From positions 1-44,110 of the forward strand of contig JAFRNP010000067.1 of assembly GCA_017430145.1 (NCBI GenBank): a DNA stretch of 44,110 bases, read 5' to 3'. The notes beneath the pieces were generated by a model. It was not told the origin of the DNA and made no database searches. It worked only from the letters and a program-made list of their open reading frames with translations. Position numbers and translations under genes: made by a program. Source of the DNA: Clostridia bacterium. Lineage in GTDB: Bacteria > Bacillota > Clostridia > Oscillospirales > Acutalibacteraceae. How positions within the stretch are numbered: the stretch's first letter is position 1; every line of letters begins with the position of its first letter. Positions 1 through 8,286 of the stretch are shown one piece after another.

Positions 1-139
1 CGCCTTGCTTGATCTTTATTCCGTCATCCTGCACAGATTTTCCTTGCCAACCGCCAGGTTGACGGCGTCAAATCTGTACAATCTGACGAAAAAATCTACT
101 GCGCAATCCGCACACCGGAATTATGCGGTGTTGCCTTAA
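1..139 (-). repeat. Foldback MITE-like repeat, copy 1 (cut by window edge)
   Basis: Truncated copy of the element that is complete at 3313-3481, in the opposite orientation. It ends at 139 with the terminal inverted repeat TTGCCTTAA. Its 5' part is missing because the window begins inside it. It is identical to the copy at 43977-44110 over the shared 134 bases; the 3.3-kb copy differs at a few positions. It encodes nothing. Confidence 0.9.
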
Positions 140-205
140 GGAATTTTTTATTATTTCCGGCTATAATCCCGTCGTACGAATTCGGGATGTTTCTTGAATT
201 GGGTC

Positions 206-233
206 TTGCAAATTAGAAATTGTGTGTTATAAT
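206..233 (+). promoter_or_regulatory. Sigma-A-type promoter of the PBP/ruvX unit
   Basis: TTGCAA (206-211), 16-bp spacer, TATAAT (228-233). It lies about 60 bp before the penicillin-binding protein start, whose Shine-Dalgarno site GAAGGAG is near 280. Nothing else is seen between the repeat and the gene. Confidence 0.65.
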
Positions 234-293
234 ATAAATTGATATTCTATGTCGCAATCGTTTTATATCCATCGACAGAAGAAGGAGTAAATA

Positions 294-2840
294 ATGGCTG
301 CAAGAAAACCTGCAAAAAAGAAAAAGAAAAAGGAGCGCTCGATCGCCGGCAGAATTTTCACGACGATCCTGACGGTCTTTCTTATCATATTTATGGTCGG
401 CCTGGTTACGGGCGGTTCCATTGCGCTGACGGTTTTTTCCGATCTGGGGCTGATCCCGATCGGCAGAAAGAGCCTCTCCGATGAGATCGCCGGCATCGAC
501 TACATGGATCTGAACGTCTACACTGCGAACCAGCAGAAGACGTCCATCGTGTATGCCTACGATGAAAACGGCAGGCTTGTGGAGGATACCCGTCTGCACG
601 GCTCCGAGAACCGGCAGCCCATCTCTCTGGACGAGGTCAACGACTATGTCAAAGAGGCGGTGATCGCCCTGGAGGACAAGCGGTTTAACGACCATCAGGG
701 CGTTGACTGGGTGCGTACCGTGGGCGTTATGGTGTATGACCTGATGGGTAAAGACGGCGAGACCCAGGGCGGCTCCACCATCACGCAGCAGCTGATCAAG
801 AACCTGACCGGCGAAAACCAGGTCACCTTTATCCGGAAATACCGGGAGATCCGCAACGCATTGGCGCTGGAACGCCATTTCTCCAAGGACGAGATCCTGG
901 AAGCGTACCTGAACACCATCTATCTGGATATGGGCTGCTACGGCCTGAAGACGGGCGCCGACTACTATTTCCACAAAAAACCGGCGGACCTGACCCTGAT
1001 GGAGAGCTGCATGCTGGTCTCTATCACGAACGCTCCGCGTAAGTATAACCCCATCGAAAACTACGAAAACAACCGGACAAGAGCAAAGATGTGCCTGAGG
1101 TACCTGCTGGAACAGGGCAAGATCTCGCAGGCGGATTACGACGCCGCTTTGGCGGAAAAGGTAAAGCTTTACGGCTACGCACAGATCGACAGCTCGACGG
1201 ACGAACCGCCCGAGGAGACCGAAGAGCAGTACCAGGGGTACTACACCGACTATATCATCAAGGCGCTGATCTCTGATCTGCGTGCCACCTATGGCATGAC
1301 GGAAAACGAGGCGTGGGCTAAGGTCTACTACGGCGGCTTAAAGATCTACTCCGCGGTGGATGCGCGCATCCAGAGCGATATGGACGATATCTTTATGCGC
1401 GTGCACGCGGGCGGGCTTTCGGGCAACCCCGGCATCCAGGCGGGTATGGTCGTCATGGATTATGAAGGCAGGATCTGCGGGATCGGCGGCGGCCTGGGTG
1501 AAAAGGTCGGTAACCGGACGCTCAGCTACGCGACCGACGTGCCCCGTCAGGCGGGTTCTTCGATCAAGCCCTTAAGCGTTTACGCGCCCGCGATCGACCA
1601 GGGCGTATTCAACTGGTCGTCGTATATGCCCAACTACGGTATTACCGGTATCCTTGGATCGCAGCCCTGGCCCACCAACTACGGCGGCGTCAAAGGCAGC
1701 CCGAACGACCTCAGAAACCTGGCGGAAGCCATCGCACCCTCGCTCAATACGATCCCTGCCCGGATCGTGCAGGCGGTGGGCACGGACGTCTGTTATTCCT
1801 ATCTGAAGGACCACTTCCATTTCTCCACGCTCCTTGAAAGCGACAATAACTACGCGCCCCTTGCCATCGGCGCGTTCGGCGAGGGCGTCACGCCCCTCGA
1901 AATGACGGCCGCCTACGTGGTCTTCGGCAACGGCGGCACCTACTACAAGCCCTGGTGCTACTACAAGGTCGAGGATTCCGACGGCAACATCATTCTGGAG
2001 CCTGACCGCACCGGCGAGCGCGCGCTCTCCGCAGCGGCGGCGGACGTGACCAACAAGCTGATGCAGGGCGTTATGACGCGCAGCGACGGTACCGGCGTCC
2101 CGTATAAGGTGCCCGGCTTTACCATGTTCGGTAAGACCGGTACGTCCTCCAGCCTGAACGACAGATGGACCGTCGGCGGTTCCGCGTACTACGTGGGCGT
2201 CGTATGGGTCGGTTACAAATACAAGCACGCCATTTCCGGCAACCCCTGCGGCCCGCTGTTCAAAGAGGTCATGACCCGCGTCCATGAGGGGCTGGAAAAC
2301 AAGGACTTTGAAATGAGCGGCGACGCCGTACAGCGCACCTTCTGCGCCCGTACCGGCATGATCGCCTCCTCCAGCTGCGGCGCGCGCGGCACCGGCTGGT
2401 ATACGATCGATAATATCCCCGGCGTCTGTACGGTCTGCGCCACCGGACGCGGTATGACGAATATCTACGGCAGCTCCGGTATCGTGACGAAGCGGGACGA
2501 CGAGGAAAAGACCACCAAGAAGAATGAAGAGAAGACCACGGCGGGTTCGGAAGAGCCGGTCGAAGGGACGACCCGCGGCGGCGGTACGCCTGTCATGGAG
2601 CCGACGACGGTAAAACCGCCCTCCGGCGGCGAGACGCCCACCACGCCTTCCGGCGGTGAGACGCCCACCACGCCCTCCGGCGGTGGCGGTGAAACACCCA
2701 CCACGCCCTCCGGCGGCGGTGAAACGCCCACTACGCCCTCTGGCGGCGGTGGCGGCGGCGAAACGCCCACCACGCCCTCCGGCGGCGGATCTCCTGGCGG
2801 CGGCAGCTCCACGGGCGGAGAAGAGAACCTGGTCGGCTGA
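294..2840 (+). CDS. Class A penicillin-binding protein (PBP1A-type glycosyltransferase/transpeptidase)
   Basis: Bifunctional peptidoglycan synthase that polymerises lipid II and cross-links the glycan strands at the outer face of the membrane. A Lys-rich cytoplasmic tail (3-14) precedes one membrane anchor (about 20-48). The GT51 domain follows, with EDKRF (catalytic Glu127), GGSTITQQLIKN (159-170) and the RKYREIRNALALE segment. The transpeptidase has SSIK (422-425), SLN (483-485) and KTGT (614-617). The last ~90 residues are a low-complexity Gly/Pro/Thr tail built from GGGETPTTPS-like units, probably a wall-spanning linker. At 848 residues it is long for the family because of this tail. GAAGGAG lies 7 bases before ATG. 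Probably co-transcribed with ruvX, which starts 6 bases downstream. Confidence 0.95.
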   Translation: MAARKPAKKKKKKERSIAGRIFTTILTVFLIIFMVGLVTGGSIALTVFSDLGLIPIGRKSLSDEIAGIDYMDLNVYTANQQKTSIVYAYDENGRLVEDTRLHGSENRQPISLDEVNDYVKEAVIALEDKRFNDHQGVDWVRTVGVMVYDLMGKDGETQGGSTITQQLIKNLTGENQVTFIRKYREIRNALALERHFSKDEILEAYLNTIYLDMGCYGLKTGADYYFHKKPADLTLMESCMLVSITNAPRKYNPIENYENNRTRAKMCLRYLLEQGKISQADYDAALAEKVKLYGYAQIDSSTDEPPEETEEQYQGYYTDYIIKALISDLRATYGMTENEAWAKVYYGGLKIYSAVDARIQSDMDDIFMRVHAGGLSGNPGIQAGMVVMDYEGRICGIGGGLGEKVGNRTLSYATDVPRQAGSSIKPLSVYAPAIDQGVFNWSSYMPNYGITGILGSQPWPTNYGGVKGSPNDLRNLAEAIAPSLNTIPARIVQAVGTDVCYSYLKDHFHFSTLLESDNNYAPLAIGAFGEGVTPLEMTAAYVVFGNGGTYYKPWCYYKVEDSDGNIILEPDRTGERALSAAAADVTNKLMQGVMTRSDGTGVPYKVPGFTMFGKTGTSSSLNDRWTVGGSAYYVGVVWVGYKYKHAISGNPCGPLFKEVMTRVHEGLENKDFEMSGDAVQRTFCARTGMIASSSCGARGTGWYTIDNIPGVCTVCATGRGMTNIYGSSGIVTKRDDEEKTTKKNEEKTTAGSEEPVEGTTRGGGTPVMEPTTVKPPSGGETPTTPSGGETPTTPSGGGGETPTTPSGGGETPTTPSGGGGGGETPTTPSGGGSPGGGSSTGGEENLVG
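2626..2800 (+). repeat. Tandem ETPTTPSGG-coding repeats in the PBP tail
   Basis: About six imperfect GC-rich units of roughly 24-33 bases encode ETPTTPSGG with a variable number of extra glycines. The varying Gly count suggests replication-slippage length change. They lie inside the penicillin-binding protein gene. Confidence 0.8.
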
Positions 2841-2846
2841 CGCGCG

Positions 2847-3269
2847 ATGGTGATCGTATCCGTCGATTACGGCGACGTCCGCACAGGGCTTGCGGCATGT
2901 GACAAAGAGGAGAGGCTCGCATACCCCCTCGGCGTGATCGTGCAGAGCAAAGCCGAGGTGTTAGCGGCGCAGATCGCCGAAAAATGCAAAGAATGCGGCG
3001 CCGAACGGATCGTTCTCGGCCTGCCGAAAAATATGGACGGCAGCGAGGGGTTCCGCGCCGAGGCAGTCAAGGCGTTCCGGCAGATCCTCGCGGATGTATC
3101 AGGGCTCGAAGTGGTTCTGCAGGACGAGCGGCTGACCACCGTCAGCGCCCATACCTACCTCAATATGACCAACACCCGCGGCAAAAAGCGGAAGGAAACC
3201 GTCGACGCCGTCAGCGCGGTGCTGATCCTGGAGGATCACCTTGCCCGCCGCAAACGGGAAACGCAATAA
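2847..3269 (+). CDS. ruvX: RuvX/YqgF-family RNase H-fold nuclease
   Basis: Putative Holliday-junction resolvase/pre-16S rRNA processing nuclease, cytoplasmic. The 140-residue length is typical. Conserved motifs are the N-terminal VDYGDVRTGLA with the first acidic catalytic residue, LGLPKNMDGSEG, DERLTT and DAVSAVLILE near the C-terminus. It starts 6 bases after the penicillin-binding protein stop with only a weak Shine-Dalgarno site, so translational coupling is likely; a GTG one codon downstream is an alternative start. A terminator follows directly. Confidence 0.92.
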   Translation: MVIVSVDYGDVRTGLAACDKEERLAYPLGVIVQSKAEVLAAQIAEKCKECGAERIVLGLPKNMDGSEGFRAEAVKAFRQILADVSGLEVVLQDERLTTVSAHTYLNMTNTRGKKRKETVDAVSAVLILEDHLARRKRETQ

Positions 3270-3274
3270 ACTGA

Positions 3275-3308
3275 CGCCTGTCTCCGAATGGCCGGAGGCA
3301 GGCGGTTT
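3275..3308 (+). terminator. Intrinsic terminator after ruvX
   Basis: GC-rich stem CGCCTG-t-CTCCG pairing with CGGAG-g-CAGGCG around a short loop, followed by GTTTTG. It ends the PBP/ruvX unit. Confidence 0.75.
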
Positions 3309-3312
3309 TGAT

Positions 3313-3481
3313 TTAAGGCAACACCGCATAATTCCGGTGTTCGGATTGAGCAGTAGATTTTTTCGTCAGATTGTACAGATTTGACGCCGTCAACCTGGCG
3401 GTTGGCAAGGAAAATCTGTGCAGGATGACGGAATAAAGATCAAGCAAGGCGTGCGCCGCGAATTGTGCGGTGTTGCCTTAA
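3313..3481 (+). repeat. Foldback MITE-like repeat, copy 2 (complete, 169 bp)
   Basis: Bounded by imperfect terminal inverted repeats TTAAGGCAACACCGCATAAT and its near-complement ending TTGCCTTAA. The interior is also largely self-complementary: CGTCAGATTGTACAGATTT against AAATCTGTGCAGGATGACG, with CAACC-tggc-GGTTG at the tip. The outer TTAA could be a target-site duplication. It has no ORF. It sits between the ruvX terminator and the next promoter. Two partial copies lie at the window ends. Confidence 0.9.
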
Positions 3482-3515
3482 CAGTAAAAAAAATATAACA
3501 TTTTGCATTTTACCC

Positions 3516-3544
3516 TTTATTTTCATTTCATAATATGATATAAT
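3516..3544 (+). promoter_or_regulatory. Probable promoter of the wall/alr gene run
   Basis: A perfect TATAAT (3539-3544) lies 33 bases before the cytidylyltransferase ATG. The TTTATT 17 bp upstream is a weak -35. AAAGGAGGG precedes the start codon. Confidence 0.5.
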
Positions 3545-3576
3545 AATTCTATCTATATTCAAAAGGAGGGACGCAT

Positions 3577-4299
3577 ATGGTCACCGCTGCGATCCTCGGC
3601 GCGGGAAAAGGGCTGCGGCTGGGCGGCGATACGCCCAAACAGTTCTTGTCCGTTGGCGGGGAAGTCATTTTGCTGCGCAGCCTCCGGGCGTTTACCGAAA
3701 GCGGGCTCTGCGACCGGTTCTATGTGCTGGTCCCTGCCGACGCGGTGGATATGACGCGCGGTCTGATCGCAAACGCCTCCTTCCCGGATAACTTAAGGCC
3801 CCGGATCCGTGTGATGGCGGGGGGGGAGAGCCGCGGCGATACGCTTCTGAAGCTTCTGGAAGCGATGCGCGCCGATCCCGGCTTTGAAGAGACGGTCCTT
3901 CTGACCCACGACGCCGTACGCCCGTTTGTAACGGCCCGGATGATTGCTGACAATATCGAGGCAGCCGGACGGTACGGCGCGTGCAATACCTGCGTCCCTG
4001 CGGTGGATACCGTATTTCTCAGTGCGGACGGGCGTTTTATTGATTCCGTCCCGCCGCGTTCCACCGTTTTTCACGCCCAGACCCCCCAAAGCTTTTGCGC
4101 GGGGGAGCTGTACCGTCTGATCCGTTCGACGCCGCCGGAGGTCTATGAGACGCTGACGGACGGCTGCTCGGTGTATACGCTGCACGGCCGCAAGGTGGCG
4201 ATGGTGCAGGGAAGCGAAGACAATATCAAGATCACCTACGCCGAGGATCTGCAAAAAGCGGAGCTGATTGCGGCGCGGAGGAAGGAAACGCAGACATGA
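3577..4299 (+). CDS. IspD/TarI-family cytidylyltransferase
   Basis: Transfers CMP from CTP to a sugar-alcohol phosphate, either methylerythritol 4-phosphate (IspD, isoprenoids) or ribitol 5-phosphate (TarI, wall polymers). The 240-residue sequence has the nucleotide loop ILGAGKGLRLG, PKQF, THDAVRPFVT, PAVDTV, QTPQSF and the C-terminal NIKITYAEDL. The VRPFVT...IADNI block and the GT2-type glycosyltransferase that overlaps the gene by 4 bases favour a TarI-like role, but an IspD role cannot be excluded from sequence alone. First gene of the 3.5-10.9 kb run, with a strong Shine-Dalgarno site. Confidence 0.88.
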   Translation: MVTAAILGAGKGLRLGGDTPKQFLSVGGEVILLRSLRAFTESGLCDRFYVLVPADAVDMTRGLIANASFPDNLRPRIRVMAGGESRGDTLLKLLEAMRADPGFEETVLLTHDAVRPFVTARMIADNIEAAGRYGACNTCVPAVDTVFLSADGRFIDSVPPRSTVFHAQTPQSFCAGELYRLIRSTPPEVYETLTDGCSVYTLHGRKVAMVQGSEDNIKITYAEDLQKAELIAARRKETQT

Positions 4300-5651
4300 A
4301 CGATTTGTGTATGATCCTGACGGCGACCGACGACCTCGAGGGCTTCGTGTTTTCCATGGAGAGCCTTTGCGAGCAGTCGGATGAAGAGTTTGACGTGCTG
4401 ATCGTCCTTGGCGGCGAAAATGAAACGCTGATGGCAAAGGCGCAGGAATACTGCGACGAGTACGTGGGCATGCGTGTGTACGGGATCCCCGAAACGAGCG
4501 TCCCGCAGATGCGCAATTTCGGCGTAAAACAGGCCCAGACCCCGCTGGTGGGGTTCATTGACGGCGGCGATTATCTTGCCCCCGACAGCGTCGCCGCGTT
4601 TAAGGAGATCTATAAAGAGCAGAAGGCCGATATCATCAGCCCGCGCCTCTATAACGCCGGGGAAAACGAGCCTTTTTACGAGCAGTGGTCGGATCTTCTT
4701 GCAACGGTCTCCCATGCCGATAAGCTGGATACGGCGCTTCTGCATACGCTGGACGCCGAGGGACGCGTTTACAAAAAGAAGTTTTTCGACCTTTATTCCC
4801 TGCAGTTCCCGGAGCAGCCGATCTTATATAACGCTTCTCTTCTGGCTGCCTGCGTTTTTCAGTGTGACGCCTCTCTTTCCGGCGCCGCAAAGGCGGTCTA
4901 TTCCAGACGGCACGGATATTTTTCCGACGGCGTCGCCCCCGAAGCCCAACCGGGGGAGGCGACCCTGAAAATTGCCGCCGGATTTTTCGACGGCTTGACG
5001 GATACCGTGCGTACGCTGCTTACGGAGGAGACCGGCGGGTTCGACGGGGATGAGACCGGTTTCCAGGAGATCTTAAGCGTCTATTTTGAGGCGCTGACCG
5101 AGCGTTTTTACCGCCGGTTCTGGTATCTGACCGACGACGATATCGCGATGCTCCGCGACCGGTTCGAGGCCATCGGCGCCCTGCAGACCGCGCAGCGCCG
5201 CGAAAAGACCGCCAAAGAAAACGCCGACCTGCGGATGCCCTCCATGTATATGTCCCTGCAGGACGCGGCGGATCTACCGATGGTCAGCCTGATCATCGAG
5301 TCCGTTGACGGAAACGGCATATCGGATTTCCTTTTGTCTCTGTATAACGGCAGGTTCCCGTTTTTTGAGGCGTTCTTGCGGGAGAGCCTGAAGGAATACG
5401 TGCCGGAGCGCTTCCGGGATGCAGGCAACCTGCACTATCTGCCGGACGGGAACTTTTTCCAGAATGCGCGCATGAACGCAAAGGGCGTTGAGATCAACGT
5501 CAAGGATCTGGCGCCGCTCGATCCGAAGGTGCTGTGCGAGCTTTCGGTGGTCAAGGCGCCGAAGACCTTTTATCAGTACCTGTTTGCCAGCAAGCGGAAA
5601 AAATATTCCGCAAAGACCTTTTTGAAGCAAAAAGGCGTATCCATGAAGTAA
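4296..5651 (+). CDS. GT2-like glycosyltransferase family protein
   Basis: 451-residue cytoplasmic protein whose first ~110 residues fit a GT-A fold. They contain an N-terminal beta strand, FDVLIVLGG, RNFGVKQAQTPLVGFIDGGDY (a DxD-like metal/nucleotide site) and repeated acidic turns. The remaining ~340 residues are not recognised; a Lys-rich C-terminus (about 425-451) could sit at the membrane face. The ATG overlaps the stop of the cytidylyltransferase (ATGA), so the two are translationally coupled. With that enzyme and alanine racemase nearby, assembly or decoration of a wall glycopolymer is a reasonable inference. The substrate is unknown. Confidence 0.7.
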   Translation: MNDLCMILTATDDLEGFVFSMESLCEQSDEEFDVLIVLGGENETLMAKAQEYCDEYVGMRVYGIPETSVPQMRNFGVKQAQTPLVGFIDGGDYLAPDSVAAFKEIYKEQKADIISPRLYNAGENEPFYEQWSDLLATVSHADKLDTALLHTLDAEGRVYKKKFFDLYSLQFPEQPILYNASLLAACVFQCDASLSGAAKAVYSRRHGYFSDGVAPEAQPGEATLKIAAGFFDGLTDTVRTLLTEETGGFDGDETGFQEILSVYFEALTERFYRRFWYLTDDDIAMLRDRFEAIGALQTAQRREKTAKENADLRMPSMYMSLQDAADLPMVSLIIESVDGNGISDFLLSLYNGRFPFFEAFLRESLKEYVPERFRDAGNLHYLPDGNFFQNARMNAKGVEINVKDLAPLDPKVLCELSVVKAPKTFYQYLFASKRKKYSAKTFLKQKGVSMK

Positions 5652-5667
5652 AAGAAAGGAATTCCCT

Positions 5668-6849
5668 ATGCACGATTTTTTGCGCCGCACCTGGGCGCAG
5701 ATCAATTTGGATGCGGTGGATAACAATATTCGACAGATCCGCAGTCTCCTGCATCCCGGCGTGAAGCTCTGCGCCACGGTCAAGGCGGATTGCTACGGCC
5801 ACGGTTACGCCTATACAGCCGCCGAGATGGCTTCGGCAGGGACCGACTGGTTCGCGGTCTCCAACCTCAGCGAAGCGCTGCAGCTTCGCCGCGCGGGGAT
5901 CTCACAGCCGATCCTGATCCTCGGTTATACCCCGCCGGAAAAGGCCGAGGAGCTGGTTTACAACGATATCTCTCAGGCGGTTTTCTCCCCGGAATACGGG
6001 CGGGCGCTCTCTGACCGGGCAGTACAGGCTGGTATAAAGGTGAACGCCCATATCAAGATCGACACCGGTATGACGCGCATCGGCTTTTTTTACCACGACA
6101 GCGTGGAGGACTACCCGTCCCTGTTGGAGGCTGCCGCCGTCTGTAAGCTGCCGGGGCTTTATACCGAGGGGATCTTTACCCATTTTTCAAGCGCGGACTG
6201 CGCGGACGGCGAACTGTTTACCAGGCTGCAGTACGACCTGTTTTTAAGCGCCGTCGACAGGCTCCAGCGCGCGGGCGTGCATTTTGACGTCAGGCACTGT
6301 TCCAATTCCGCCGCCATCATCGACTACCCCGAAATGAATCTGGATATGGTGCGCGCCGGTATCATCCTGTACGGGATGTACCCTTCCGCCGCCGTATCGA
6401 GACGGATCCAGCTGCTGCCGGTCATGGAGGTCAAAACCGTGATCTCCATGGTCAAGGAGATCCCTGCCGCGACCCCCGTCAGCTATTCGCGGACCTATGA
6501 AAGCCGGGGCGTGCGCCGGGTGGCGACGGTGCCGATCGGCTATGCGGACGGTTATCCGCGGCTGCTCTCAAACAAGAGCCACATGCTTGTTGACGGCAAA
6601 GAGGCCCCTGTGATCGGCAACGTCTGTATGGACCAGACCATGCTGGACGTGACCGGGATCGACGGCGCCGAAGCCGGAAAGACCGTGACCGTTTTCGGGC
6701 ACGACCACGGCGCGTTTTTATCCATCGATACCCTTGCCGAACAGTGCGGCGAGATCAATTACGAGCTCTCCTGCGCCCTGAGCCGGCGGGTCCCCCGCGT
6801 GTACGTGCGCAGCAACGAGATCATTGCAACGACAGATTACATGCTGTAA
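5668..6849 (+). CDS. alr: Alanine racemase
   Basis: PLP enzyme that makes D-alanine for peptidoglycan and teichoic-acid D-alanylation, cytoplasmic. The 393-residue length is normal. The PLP lysine is K39 in ATVKADCYGHG. The second-base tyrosine lies in the VSYSRTY segment, followed by VPIGYADGYPR and the C-terminal GNVCMDQTMLDVT. AAAGGAATT precedes the ATG, 16 bases after the glycosyltransferase. The 3' end and its downstream sequence occur twice: 6794-6864 is echoed at 6868-6938, and the second copy still encodes a homologous tail ending TDYML followed by a stop. Confidence 0.96.
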   Translation: MHDFLRRTWAQINLDAVDNNIRQIRSLLHPGVKLCATVKADCYGHGYAYTAAEMASAGTDWFAVSNLSEALQLRRAGISQPILILGYTPPEKAEELVYNDISQAVFSPEYGRALSDRAVQAGIKVNAHIKIDTGMTRIGFFYHDSVEDYPSLLEAAAVCKLPGLYTEGIFTHFSSADCADGELFTRLQYDLFLSAVDRLQRAGVHFDVRHCSNSAAIIDYPEMNLDMVRAGIILYGMYPSAAVSRRIQLLPVMEVKTVISMVKEIPAATPVSYSRTYESRGVRRVATVPIGYADGYPRLLSNKSHMLVDGKEAPVIGNVCMDQTMLDVTGIDGAEAGKTVTVFGHDHGAFLSIDTLAEQCGEINYELSCALSRRVPRVYVRSNEIIATTDYML

Positions 6850-6938
6850 GTAGGCATTTGCATGGTACCCGCGTGAATGTGCGCAGTAACGCGTTCACCG
6901 TATTGACAGACTACATGCTTTAAGGAGGCATTTGTATG
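6794..6938 (+). repeat. Tandem duplication of the alr 3' end
   Basis: Two 71-bp units (6794-6864 and 6868-6938) match at 57 of 71 positions with no gaps. Unit 1 is the end of alr plus its trailer. Unit 2 encodes RVNVRSN...TDYML-stop, matching RVYVRSN...TDYML-stop of alr. Unit 2 then supplies AAGGAGG and the ATG of the next gene, while unit 1 has the same site degraded to AAGTAGG before an ATG that opens a 4-codon ORF. Confidence 0.85.
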
Positions 6939-8255
6939 AAAAAATATAAGATCCTGTTATCGATCCTGACCGTGGTGCTTTTGATCGTCGCCGTGGTCGT
7001 GGTGACCGGGGTGCTGGATATCAACTCCCGGATCGAAAAACCCACCGAGGCGCCGCTTCCCGGCAGCGAGGACGTGACCGTCCGCGATACCGGCAGCTAC
7101 CGGGACGCCTTTATCGTGGATAACGAGATCACCCTGCCGATGCTGAAGACAGATATCGAGAACGTTTTTTATACCATGTCGAAGCAGGGGGACGTGCGTT
7201 TTTATCTGGTCCAGAATGGGAAGATCTCAGCGCTCGAGGAGACCGGCAATTACGAGCTGGAGGTGGAGTGCTCCAGCCAGAAGCTGCCGGCGACCATCCA
7301 TTATATCGAGCGCGGCGGGCAGACCTACGGCTGCGGCCTGTTCACGAACCTTATGCATACCGACGTGATGCTGTACGATTACGCCTTTTTCAAGGTGACG
7401 AACATGTTTGAGGGCTATTCCAAAAAGAGCGACGGCGACCTGCTGCTTCTGCTGGACGTGGACAACAGACGCTTCTATTCGGATGAAAAGATCTACAGTG
7501 AGATCTTTTATCTGCACGCCGACCACGATACCGAGTATTTCCTTTCGGAAGCGCAGCGTACTGTTGGGCTGGACGCCCGCATGAAAACGGACTATAAGAT
7601 GTTTACCGACGCGATCCTGAAGCAGGAGCAGTCAAACGTGCTGTTCTTCTCCTCCCGCCGGTACGTTTCCTATGCCGAAAACGGGCAGGTCGATATCTTC
7701 ACGAGCGGCCAGGGCACCGGTACGGAGAATCTGGACAACGTGCATTATATCACGGATATCGCGTCCCTGAACCTGTGGCGCAGCGGCTCCATGACCTACT
7801 ACTTCGCAAACCGCGCGGACGGGACAGGTTTTGACCTGATGGTCAAGGACGGCAGCGGCGACCCGATGGTGATCCGGTCCTTCGACGGCAGCCTGAAGGA
7901 CGACTATGTGATCGACGGCGACTATATCTTCAGTAAGTCCACGGGCCTGGTCTTCAACGTGATCGACCACACCGAAAAGCAGGTCAACTTTGCCGGGTTC
8001 AAGGCAAACTTCAAAGCGGACGGGTTCGCGATTTCTCCCAACGGCAAATACTGCGTCGTCCACGGGTCGGATGACGGCAGCGCGGCCGCCTGCGGCTTTA
8101 TGAATTTTGACAAGAGCACCGTTACCGCTTATTCCGACAAGGTATTCGGGTATGTGGGCAATATGACCGTGCTCAACGACGGCAGCGTCTTGCTGTCCGT
8201 TGCGGCGGGCGACAATGCTGCAAACTATACGCAGCTCATTGCAAGCGCAAAGTAA
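6936..8255 (+). CDS. Membrane-anchored protein of unknown function, possibly beta-propeller
   Basis: 439 residues. A short positive N-terminus (KKYK) and one hydrophobic segment (about 5-27) suggest an uncleaved anchor with the rest outside the membrane. The body is rich in short beta-strand/turn units with Asp/Gly turns and phrases such as ISPNGKYCVVHGSDDG and VLNDGSVLLSVAAG. These recall WD40/TolB-like propeller blades, but no family is recognised. No lipobox or catalytic motif is seen. AAGGAGG from the duplicated alr trailer lies 8 bases before the ATG. Part of the alr run. Confidence 0.8.
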   Translation: MKKYKILLSILTVVLLIVAVVVVTGVLDINSRIEKPTEAPLPGSEDVTVRDTGSYRDAFIVDNEITLPMLKTDIENVFYTMSKQGDVRFYLVQNGKISALEETGNYELEVECSSQKLPATIHYIERGGQTYGCGLFTNLMHTDVMLYDYAFFKVTNMFEGYSKKSDGDLLLLLDVDNRRFYSDEKIYSEIFYLHADHDTEYFLSEAQRTVGLDARMKTDYKMFTDAILKQEQSNVLFFSSRRYVSYAENGQVDIFTSGQGTGTENLDNVHYITDIASLNLWRSGSMTYYFANRADGTGFDLMVKDGSGDPMVIRSFDGSLKDDYVIDGDYIFSKSTGLVFNVIDHTEKQVNFAGFKANFKADGFAISPNGKYCVVHGSDDGSAAACGFMNFDKSTVTAYSDKVFGYVGNMTVLNDGSVLLSVAAGDNAANYTQLIASAK

Positions 8256-8286
8256 AATCCATATTTCTTAAGGAGCATCTGCTGAA

